From positions 1 through 9,574 of the forward strand of contig CAJUKY010000036.1 in the NCBI GenBank assembly GCA_910587055.1: 9,574 nt of DNA. The letters are read 5' to 3'. This DNA comes from Candidatus Gastranaerophilales bacterium (lineage in GTDB: Bacteria > Cyanobacteriota > Vampirovibrionia > Gastranaerophilales > Gastranaerophilaceae). Positions 1 to 4,723 of the stretch are shown here, in pieces. The number at the start of each line of letters is the position of its first letter. The first letter of the stretch is position 1. The position numbers and the translations under genes are program-made. The notes below the pieces were generated by a model. The model was not told where the DNA came from and ran no database searches. It saw only the letters and a list, made by a program, of their open reading frames with translations.

Positions 1-260
1 TTAATATTTTCTCCGAGTTTTCTTGTCATAACGGGAGCAAGGGCTGCAAGAAGCAATGAGGCTACAAGGAGGGCCATAAGCATTTCAACTAAAGAAAATG
101 CAAATTGTCTGGATTGCCACGCCTCCTTTTGCCGAAATTTTAATTTAGTGCAAAATGGGTCCTCTTGGAGGGCTCCCTCCGTTCGCTCGCAATGACGGAC
201 GGAGGAGAAAGCTTTTGGCATGCTTTTATACAATTTTGAAAATTCGGCGGAATTCTTCAT
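1..260 (-). CDS. Type IV prepilin-like protein, 3' part outside window
   Basis: The first 86 residues are visible; the rest lies beyond base 1. Residues 55-78 (FSLVEM, then a long hydrophobic helix ending in APVMTR) match the N-terminal helix of type IV pilins and pseudopilins, with Phe at +1 and Glu at +5. The -1 residue is Ala54 rather than the usual Gly, as I recall for some pilin-like proteins of this lineage. Such proteins are cleaved and methylated by prepilin peptidase and assemble into an envelope filament. The ATG at 260 is chosen because AAAGGA (268-273) sits 7 bases upstream. An in-frame ATG at residue 14 is possible but lacks such a site. The leader is about 54 residues, far longer than usual, because residues 17-51 are encoded by a palindromic repeat. 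The gene is divergent from the XRE gene at 423. Pilin class confidence is high; the exact role (pilus or secretion pseudopilin) is unknown. Confidence 0.82.
   Translation of the reverse strand, partial: MKNSAEFSKLYKSMPKAFSSVRHCERTEGALQEDPFCTKLKFRQKEAWQSRQFAFSLVEMLMALLVASLLLAALAPVMTRKLGENI
108..212 (-). repeat. In-frame palindromic repeat element, long copy
   Basis: Read on the minus strand, this 105-bp segment starts GCTTTCTCC, continues CCGTCATTGCGA and ends GGCAATCCAGA. The same ends occur at 9369-9425. The terminal ATTGC/GCAAT can pair. An internal perfect hairpin, GGAGGG-CT-CCCTCC, lies at 167-180. The segment is visibly GC-richer than its AT-rich surroundings. It is read in frame as leader residues 17-51 of the prepilin (AFSSVRHCE ... 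WQSR). The boundaries are set by similarity with the second copy and are approximate. Confidence 0.75.
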
Positions 261-267
261 TATCAAG

Positions 268-273
268 TCCTTT
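268..273 (-). promoter_or_regulatory. Ribosome binding site deciding the left prepilin start
   Basis: AAAGGA on the minus strand, 7 bases before the ATG at 260. It places translation initiation upstream of the palindromic repeat, so the repeat must be translated. Confidence 0.65.
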
Positions 274-318
274 CATCATATTTTGCATTATATTTTTTAA
301 ATAAAAATAACGTCTAAC

Positions 319-331
319 AGTATATTATACT
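319..331. promoter_or_regulatory. Dyad 1, candidate operator for the adjacent XRE protein
   Basis: AGTATA-T-TATACT is a perfect inverted repeat around one central base, in the intergenic region between the divergent prepilin and XRE genes. It shares the core ATACTAT (327-333) with the dyad at 360-375; the two cores are 33 bp apart, about three helical turns. Small XRE regulators commonly autoregulate through such sites. In AT-rich DNA a dyad of this size can arise by chance. Confidence 0.35.
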
Positions 332-350
332 ATCAGGTAATATATTTCAA
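322..350 (-). promoter_or_regulatory. Probable promoter of the left prepilin gene
   Basis: On the minus strand, TTGAAA (350-345) is followed after 17 bases by TAATAT (327-322). A better -10 match, TATAAT (329-324), overlaps it but has a 15-base spacer. The expected 5' UTR is about 55 bases before the ATG at 260. The dyad at 319-331 covers the -10 region, so a protein bound there would be expected to block this promoter. Confidence 0.5.
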
Positions 351-359
351 GTACTTTTT

Positions 360-375
360 ATACTATAAATAGTAT
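360..375. promoter_or_regulatory. Dyad 2, candidate operator for the adjacent XRE protein
   Basis: ATACTAT-AA-ATAGTAT has 7-bp inverted arms separated by two bases, 48 bp before the chosen ATG of the XRE gene. TATACT and TATAAA within it are -10-like, so binding here could repress the regulator's own promoter. The operator role is inferred from symmetry and position. Confidence 0.4.
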
Positions 376-409
376 TATTTTATTTGCACTTCTAAGGCAA
401 AATAGCAAT

Positions 410-415
410 GAGGAG
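410..415 (+). promoter_or_regulatory. Ribosome binding site deciding the left XRE start
   Basis: GAGGAG lies 7 bases before the ATG at 423. It overlaps the earlier in-frame ATG at 408, which has only a weak AAGG further upstream. This favours 423 as the true start. Confidence 0.6.
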
Positions 416-422
416 CAAAAAA

Positions 423-746
423 ATGGCAGAAAGTATGAAAAAACTTCTTGGAAAAAGAATAAAAGAAATCAGAAATAAAAGGGGCTTAACGCAGGAACAG
501 CTTGCAGAACGGGTGGAAATCAACACACCAAACATAAGCTATATTGAAAACGGCAAATTTTACCCTTCATATGAAACATTTGTAGGACTTGTACATGCGC
601 TTGATATAGAACCGAAAGAGCTTTTTGCTTTTGACAGTATGACAAAAACCTCTGAAGACCTAAAAAATGAAATGATGGATGCCTTTAATAAAGATGAAAA
701 ACTTTTAAGACTTATTTACAAAATTTACAGAGCTATTGTTGTATAA
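423..746 (+). CDS. XRE-family HTH transcriptional regulator
   Basis: 107 residues from the ATG at 423; starting at 408 would add five. Residues 6-66 form a Cro/C1-type helix-turn-helix: a KKLLGKRIKEIR first helix, LTQEQLAERV as helix 2, NISYIENGK across the recognition helix and turn, and PSYETFVGL and KELFAF closing the fold. The last 40 residues are a charged helical tail ending in a basic hydrophobic segment (LIYKIYRAI). The minus-strand regulator at 8766-9113 has the same arrangement and is about 40% identical over the HTH by eye. It probably binds DNA as a dimer. Its position, divergent from a prepilin gene with two dyads between, suggests control of itself and the prepilin. Its last 14 bases overlap the convergent gene at 733-996. 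Family assignment is secure; the target is inferred. Confidence 0.9.
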   Translation: MAESMKKLLGKRIKEIRNKRGLTQEQLAERVEINTPNISYIENGKFYPSYETFVGLVHALDIEPKELFAFDSMTKTSEDLKNEMMDAFNKDEKLLRLIYKIYRAIVV

Positions 747-996
747 AATCTTCTCCATCGTTATGTTTATCGTAATTTTCAAAAATATTTTTCTTTTTAA
801 ATTCATCACTGCCGCAATGAATTAAATATCCGCATTTTACACATGCCAGAACTGTATTTGTAGAATCAACGGGCGAAAATATATGTTCGCATTTTTCATC
901 CGTTTCATCTTCAATAACAGGGGTTTCAATATTTTCAGGTTTTTTCCCTGCTCTAAATTTTTCCTTTAATTTAAAAAATAGTTCTATAATATACAT
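733..996 (-). CDS. Small Cys/His-rich protein, possible zinc-binding knuckle
   Basis: 87 residues with no recognised family. A basic amphipathic N-terminus (FFKLKEKFRAGKK) leads to an acidic stretch (IEDETDEK), then a central segment with Cys36, His38, Cys52, Cys55 and Cys61 (CEH ... CVKCGYLIHC). The CxxCG knuckle with an upstream Cys/His pair is typical of zinc-ribbon-like folds, so a bound metal is likely, but the spacing fits no family I can name. The tail is highly charged. No strong ribosome binding site precedes the ATG at 996. A palindromic -10 octamer lies 14 bases upstream, giving a very short leader. The 3' end overlaps the XRE gene by 14 bases tail to tail. Codon use and Cys conservation look like a real gene; function unknown. 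Confidence 0.65.
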   Translation of the reverse strand: MYIIELFFKLKEKFRAGKKPENIETPVIEDETDEKCEHIFSPVDSTNTVLACVKCGYLIHCGSDEFKKKNIFENYDKHNDGEDFIQQ

Positions 997-1010
997 AAGC
1001 CTGTTTTTAA

Positions 1011-1018
1011 ATTATAAT
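1011..1018. promoter_or_regulatory. Shared palindromic -10 box for two divergent genes
   Basis: ATTATAAT is its own reverse complement. On the plus strand TATAAT (1013-1018) ends 9 bases before the ATG at 1028. On the minus strand TATAAT (1016-1011) ends 14 bases before the ATG at 996. A weak -35 (TATACA, 990-995) lies 17 bases upstream of the plus-strand box. Transcription from this octamer would start only a few bases before each ATG. Confidence 0.45.
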
Positions 1019-1027
1019 CTAATTGTT

Positions 1028-1843
1028 ATGAAAAATAAAAGCGAAATTTTTATATCATCAACAGTTGACTTCCATAATATTTACGGTGCCGTAGAAACCG
1101 CAAACGAGCTCGGCACAGGCTTAGAAATCAGCAGATTCGGCAAATTAAGAGAACTTGAAACAAATTTTGATGAAACATTAAATATTTATAAAGATGCCGT
1201 TAAAGATTTGGAGCATAATTTAACGCTCCACGGTTTTTTTTCAAACCTTTGCGTCACATCAAAAGACCCTTTAATTAAAGAAGCTTCAATTAAAAGATAT
1301 TATCAGAGTTTTGAAATAGCCGCTGAATTAGGCGCAAAAACAGTTGTTTTTCATACATGTTTTAATAATTTATTAATGCAGCAAAAATATAAAGAAGGAT
1401 TTTTCCTTGGCACACTTGAATTTTATAATGAATTAATTCCGCATTTTGAAAAAGAAGGCATAGTTGCAACAATAGAAAATGTACATGAAAAGGATAATGA
1501 ACTTATAAGAAATATAATAGCTGCCATTAATTCACCGAATTTAAAAGCAACAATTGATATAGGCCATTGCAATATTCATTCAAAAATACCTGTATCCGAA
1601 TGGATTAAAGACTACGGTATAATGCTGCATCATATGCATTTTCATAATAATTTTAAAGATGAAGATTCGCATAGTTCTTTAAAAAACGGTTCATTAGATA
1701 TAAAGCCGGTGCTTGAAACCTTAAAGGCTATGGAGCTTCACCCGCAGATTACTTTTGAAATATTCGACAGAGAAGAATTATACGAAAGCGTTGAATATTT
1801 TAAAGAAATTTATAAAGAAATATACGGTGAAGATATTATTTAA
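1028..1843 (+). CDS. Sugar phosphate isomerase/epimerase-like TIM-barrel protein
   Basis: 271 residues, a full-length xylose-isomerase-like TIM barrel (AP_endonuc_2 superfamily). Metal or catalytic candidates appear in the expected order at strand ends: Glu33 (GLEIS), His68 (TLHG), His109 (VVFHT), Glu150 (ATIENVHE), Asp177/His180 (DIGHCNIH), His202/His204/His206 (HHMHFHNN) and Glu244 (TFEIFD). The superfamily contains divalent-metal enzymes acting on sugars, inositol derivatives or abasic DNA. The length fits the isomerase/epimerase group, and I see no DNA-repair-specific signature, so a carbohydrate substrate is more likely; which one cannot be said. The start has no ribosome binding site and follows TATAAT by 9 bases, so the mRNA is probably leaderless. 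The 3' end overlaps the next minus-strand gene by 8 bases. No sugar genes are nearby. Confidence 0.8.
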   Translation: MKNKSEIFISSTVDFHNIYGAVETANELGTGLEISRFGKLRELETNFDETLNIYKDAVKDLEHNLTLHGFFSNLCVTSKDPLIKEASIKRYYQSFEIAAELGAKTVVFHTCFNNLLMQQKYKEGFFLGTLEFYNELIPHFEKEGIVATIENVHEKDNELIRNIIAAINSPNLKATIDIGHCNIHSKIPVSEWIKDYGIMLHHMHFHNNFKDEDSHSSLKNGSLDIKPVLETLKAMELHPQITFEIFDREELYESVEYFKEIYKEIYGEDII

Positions 1844-2033
1844 TTCCCATAATTTTTAAATTAAGGTCATCCGCTTTTTTACATAAAATATTCAATCCTG
1901 TATATAGACATTTCAGCTCATAAGTATCGATATTGTTTTTACAATATTCATACAAAATAGATGTAAGGTTAAAAATTTCTTCCGCTATTTCTGCAAGCTC
2001 TTTATTGTTTTGCATTTCTTCTTTATCTTCCAT
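1836..2033 (-). CDS. Small helical protein of unknown function
   Basis: 65 residues from the ATG at 2033, chosen because AAAGGA (2041-2046) lies 7 bases upstream. The frame is open further upstream, but the extra residues read through AT-rich intergenic DNA. I do not recognise the family. It looks like two or three amphipathic helices: an acidic N-terminus (MEDKEEM, ELAEIAEEIFNL), then YEYCKNNIDTYELKCLYTGL and a C-terminal CKKADDLNLKIMGIK. It contains three Cys (39, 49 and 58 approximately) but no clear metal site and no signal peptide. It is divergent from the XRE gene at 2102, with a near-perfect dyad between, and could be its partner or target. It converges on the TIM-barrel gene with an 8-base overlap. 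Confidence 0.6.
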   Translation of the reverse strand: MEDKEEMQNNKELAEIAEEIFNLTSILYEYCKNNIDTYELKCLYTGLNILCKKADDLNLKIMGIK

Positions 2034-2051
2034 AATCTTATCCTTTTTAAA

Positions 2052-2068
2052 CCCGTCAAATTGTCGGG
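2052..2068. promoter_or_regulatory. 17-bp interrupted palindrome, candidate operator
   Basis: CCCGTCAAATTGTCGGG is symmetric at 14 of the 16 positions flanking its central A; only the T/T pair at positions 5 and 13 breaks it. It is GC-rich against an AT-rich intergenic background and lies between the 65-residue gene and the XRE gene at 2102. Its size and symmetry suit an XRE dimer. As RNA on the minus strand it would also form a CCCG/CGGG hairpin just before the AAAGGA site. Confidence 0.4.
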
Positions 2069-2101
2069 CTTTTAAAAAGATTTTACCATTATTATAAAAA
2101 C

Positions 2102-2320
2102 ATGACAAGCGGTTTAGAAAAAATTAAAGAAAATCTTGGAAAAAATATACGTAAGTATCGTAAAATATTGAAGCTTACGCAGTTTGAGCTTGGAATACAA
2201 ATGGATGTTACGGAAGATTACATTCAAGCTTTGGAAACGGGCAGAAGAACCCCGAGCGCTAAAATTCTGGGCAAATTAGCTGATACTCTTAAAGTTGAAC
2301 CGTATGAACTATTAAAATAA
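2102..2320 (+). CDS. Minimal XRE-family HTH regulator
   Basis: 72 residues, almost nothing but a Cro/C1-type helix-turn-helix: IRKYRKILKLTQFELGIQM as helices 1-2, then DVTEDYIQALETGRRTPSA across the recognition helix, with ILGKLADTLKVEPYELL closing the fold. It lacks the C-terminal tail of the other two regulators here, so it resembles a stand-alone repressor or an antitoxin-type DNA-binding protein. No toxin gene is adjacent. No ribosome binding site precedes the ATG, and a -10-like TATTAT (2090-2095) lies 6 bases upstream, so leaderless translation is plausible. The stop codon abuts the stop codon of the convergent kinase gene with no gap. Family secure, target inferred to be the 2034-2101 region. 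Confidence 0.88.
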   Translation: MTSGLEKIKENLGKNIRKYRKILKLTQFELGIQMDVTEDYIQALETGRRTPSAKILGKLADTLKVEPYELLK

Positions 2321-4156
2321 TTATGCTTTTTCCTGCATTTCAAATGTTTCAGCGTTTTCTTCAGCAGGCTCTGCGGGATTTATCGGAAGATAAAAGCCGA
2401 AGGTTGAACCTTTGTTCGGTTCAGATTCTACAAAAACCTTGCCGCCATGGTGTTTTTCAATGGTCACTTTTACAATATGAAGCCCTAAACCCGTTCCTTT
2501 TATCGTATGGGTATCGTTTTCCACACGGTAAAATCTGTCAAAAATCTTTGCTTGATGCTCTTTTGAAATACCGATTCCTTTATCCGAAACGGTTACTTCA
2601 ACAAAACCCTGCATTTTATCTGAAATTTTTGCTTTAATATTAATGGAAGAATTTTCGGGCGCATATTTAACGGCATTTGAAACAAGGTTTGTTATTACTC
2701 TTTCAATACTTTCTTCATTATAAGGAATTTTTGGTATTTCAGATTCTTTTTCAACCGTAAAATTAACATTCTTTTCCTGCGCAAGCACCTTTAAATTTGA
2801 AATAGTATTTTCAACAGTAAGCATGATATCGCCTTTTGTTTTTTCATAGCGCGTATCAGCTTCAAGCTTTGAAAAATCAAGAATGTCATTTACCATATTA
2901 TTCAGGCGGATAATTTCCTGATTTATAACCCCTATAAACTCTTGCTGTTCTTCAAATTTAAACTCATTACCGTAATTATAAAGGGTATCAATATAACTTC
3001 TTAAAACCGTAACAGGGGTTCTTAATTCATGGGATACATTTGAAATAAAATCGCTCTTTAACCTGTCTACTTCGGCTTCGCGCGTTATATCAATTAAAAC
3101 AATGATATAGCCAAGATAATCATGAGATTTTGAAAACATTGGAGAAATAACTGATTTTACCACTCTGTTATTCACATTTACATTGAATTCCAGAGGTTTT
3201 TTCTCAATAATTTCAAGCGGGGTCTTTTTAAATGTTTCAATTTCATCCTTAAAACACGGGTTTCCCTCTGTATCAAGATAATTTGCAAAGGATGTATCAA
3301 TTATTTCATCGGTTTTTATTGATAAAATATGCTCTGCGATAGGATTTACAAGCACAACAGAATCTTCGCTGTCACATACAACAACACCGTTTGCAATGCT
3401 CATTAAGACTGATTCAAATTTGTTTCTCTCTAAAGTCAGCTCTTCAATATTTTGTTCTTCATAAATATGCAGTCTGCTTGACATATCATTAAATGCATTA
3501 AAAAGCTCTTTGATTTCGCCTGATGCATCTTTATATTCCAGAATTGTGCCGAATTTACCGCCGGATATAGCTTTTACCCCCTGATGAAGAATGGACAATT
3601 CCCTTGTAATTAAGACCGTATTTATCAATATAACAAAGGTAAAAACCGCCCAGACAAGAGTAAACACTATAAACATTGAATTTTTGGTGGTTTTTGCAAC
3701 GCTTGATGCCATTGAAGCATTCAAACCGATTTCTACCATTCCTTCAATTTCGCCTTTGGAATTTAAAATAGGTGCAGAAAGATTTGTTCTTGTATGCTCT
3801 GCTCTTTCTTTAAAATTTTCAGTTGAAGAAAAAAGAATTTCATTTTTGTTATTTTTAAATGTAATAAATGAAATATCGCTGTTACTTTGAAGAATTGAAT
3901 CGGAATTCAGTTTTAAAATTTTAACTTTTTCGCTTTCGGATTTGTTTTTAGTTAATTCATAACTTTGAATTGCAATGGTTTTCCCTAAAAGCTGGCCGAA
4001 ATTTGCATAACTTTCATAAAGTTTTTCTTGAATTTTACCTATGGCAAATATTGAAACTGCAATGATTAAAACGGTTGAAATAAAAAGGCCTGCTATAATA
4101 AGCCGGTTTTGAGCCGTATTATCAAATTTTATTCCTGAATTCACTATGTTTTTCAT
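2321..4156 (-). CDS. Membrane sensor histidine kinase (HAMP-PAS-HisKA-HATPase)
   Basis: 611 residues from the ATG at 4156. Domains in order: TM helix about 18-40, extracytoplasmic sensor loop about 41-160, TM helix about 161-183, HAMP about 183-238, PAS about 245-358, HisKA with phosphoacceptor His376 in SNVSHELRTP, then HATPase_c with N box NLVSNAVKYAP (490-500), G1 DKGIGI (525-530), F box FDRFYRV (539-545) and G2 GTGLGL (554-559). All catalytic boxes are intact. The order matches WalK/VicK, PhoR and cyanobacterial NblS (Hik33) kinases. It autophosphorylates and passes phosphate to a response regulator, but none is adjacent, so it is an orphan here. The 4156 start is chosen because an extended -10 box ends 10 bases upstream; the earlier ATG at 4168 overlaps that box and the frame's furthest start is only TTG. 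The signal sensed is unknown. Confidence 0.93.
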   Translation of the reverse strand: MKNIVNSGIKFDNTAQNRLIIAGLFISTVLIIAVSIFAIGKIQEKLYESYANFGQLLGKTIAIQSYELTKNKSESEKVKILKLNSDSILQSNSDISFITFKNNKNEILFSSTENFKERAEHTRTNLSAPILNSKGEIEGMVEIGLNASMASSVAKTTKNSMFIVFTLVWAVFTFVILINTVLITRELSILHQGVKAISGGKFGTILEYKDASGEIKELFNAFNDMSSRLHIYEEQNIEELTLERNKFESVLMSIANGVVVCDSEDSVVLVNPIAEHILSIKTDEIIDTSFANYLDTEGNPCFKDEIETFKKTPLEIIEKKPLEFNVNVNNRVVKSVISPMFSKSHDYLGYIIVLIDITREAEVDRLKSDFISNVSHELRTPVTVLRSYIDTLYNYGNEFKFEEQQEFIGVINQEIIRLNNMVNDILDFSKLEADTRYEKTKGDIMLTVENTISNLKVLAQEKNVNFTVEKESEIPKIPYNEESIERVITNLVSNAVKYAPENSSINIKAKISDKMQGFVEVTVSDKGIGISKEHQAKIFDRFYRVENDTHTIKGTGLGLHIVKVTIEKHHGGKVFVESEPNKGSTFGFYLPINPAEPAEENAETFEMQEKA

Positions 4157-4166
4157 TACAATCGAC

Positions 4167-4175
4167 ATTATACCA
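4167..4175 (-). promoter_or_regulatory. Extended -10 promoter of the kinase gene
   Basis: TGGTATAAT on the minus strand is a consensus -10 with the TGn extension, which explains why no good -35 is seen. The box ends 10 bases before the ATG at 4156, so the transcript should have a leader of only a few bases and no ribosome binding site. It forms a perfect 9-bp inverted repeat with 4191-4199. Confidence 0.65.
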
Positions 4176-4190
4176 CAGCGTTTTTTACCA

Positions 4191-4199
4191 TGGTATAAT
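4191..4199 (+). promoter_or_regulatory. Extended -10 promoter of smpB
   Basis: TGGTATAAT ends 8 bases before the smpB ATG at 4208. With initiation about 7 bases after the box, the mRNA would begin almost at the start codon. No -35 or ribosome binding site is visible. It mirrors the kinase promoter across a 15-base spacer. Confidence 0.68.
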
Positions 4200-4207
4200 A
4201 TTTTCAA

Positions 4208-4657
4208 ATGACAAAATTGACTAAAAAAATAATAGCATCAAACAAAAAGGCCTTTCATGATTACACTGTATTTGAAAAATATACAGCAGGAATCGTGCTT
4301 TTCGGAACGGAAATAAAATCTATACGAAAAGGGGCGGTTAATTTAAAAGACAGTTTTGCCAAAGTGGAAGATATGGAAATGTTTCTGTATAATTGCCATA
4401 TAAGTCCGTTTGAAGGCGGAAACAGAAATAATCACGACCCCGAACGCACGCGCAAGCTGCTTTTAAATAAAAAAGAAATATTAAAAATTCTGGGCAAAAT
4501 AAAACAGGACAGCTACACTGTTGTGCCTCTGGAATTATTTATAGAAAGAGGCTTTGCAAAGCTTGAAATCGGTCTTTGCAAAGGTAAAAAACTCCACGAT
4601 AAAAGAGAAACTTTAAAGAAAAAAGATATACAGAGAGAAATGGAAAGATTTAAATAA
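4208..4657 (+). CDS. smpB: SsrA-binding protein SmpB
   Basis: 149 residues, the usual length. SmpB binds the tRNA-like domain of tmRNA and delivers it to stalled ribosomes for trans-translation. Family motifs appear throughout: NKKAFHDY (12-19), GIVLFGTEIKSIRKG (28-42), NLKDSF (45-50), CHISPFEGGNRNNHDPER (63-80), RKLLLNKKEI (82-91), VVPLELF (105-111), and the basic C-terminal segment GKKLHDKRETLKKKDIQRE, which reaches into the empty mRNA channel. Nothing is missing. The gene is divergent from the kinase and followed directly by the symporter promoter, whose -35 starts 4 bases after the stop. No tmRNA gene (ssrA) is seen in this window. The start is supported by the family N-terminus and by the extended -10 box just upstream. 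Confidence 0.97.
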   Translation: MTKLTKKIIASNKKAFHDYTVFEKYTAGIVLFGTEIKSIRKGAVNLKDSFAKVEDMEMFLYNCHISPFEGGNRNNHDPERTRKLLLNKKEILKILGKIKQDSYTVVPLELFIERGFAKLEIGLCKGKKLHDKRETLKKKDIQREMERFK

Positions 4658-4660
4658 TAT

Positions 4661-4689
4661 TTGACATTTTACTTTGTGAATTTTAAAAT
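4661..4689 (+). promoter_or_regulatory. Sigma-70-type promoter of the symporter gene
   Basis: TTGACA (4661-4666), a 17-base spacer, and TAAAAT (4684-4689). This is a perfect -35 with a 5/6 -10. Initiation near 4696 leaves a leader of about 28 bases containing AAGGA (4709-4713) 10 bases before the ATG. The symporter thus has its own promoter rather than depending on smpB read-through. Confidence 0.75.
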
Positions 4690-4723
4690 ATACTACAATT
4701 GTAAAAATAAGGAATAAGAGAAT

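Noticed and set aside
2049..2073. CCCG/CGGG hairpin as a transcription terminator
   Set aside because: No gene on the plus strand reads into it directly, the minus-strand side has only three T's, and its position before a start codon fits an operator or 5' UTR hairpin better.
2034..2108. N-terminal extension of the 65-residue gene to 2108
   Set aside because: The extension would cross the dyad and overlap the divergent XRE start, while a good AAAGGA site supports the ATG at 2033.
2102..2320. Toxin-antitoxin system with the XRE protein as antitoxin
   Set aside because: The only partner candidates are the 65-residue helical protein, which has no toxin motif, and the convergent kinase; nothing resembles RelE, HigB, HipA or similar toxins.
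4157..4207. Kinase starts at 4207 (TTG) or 4168 (ATG)
   Set aside because: Both lie upstream of or inside the extended -10 box and so would not be on the expected transcript; the added residues add no signal or domain.
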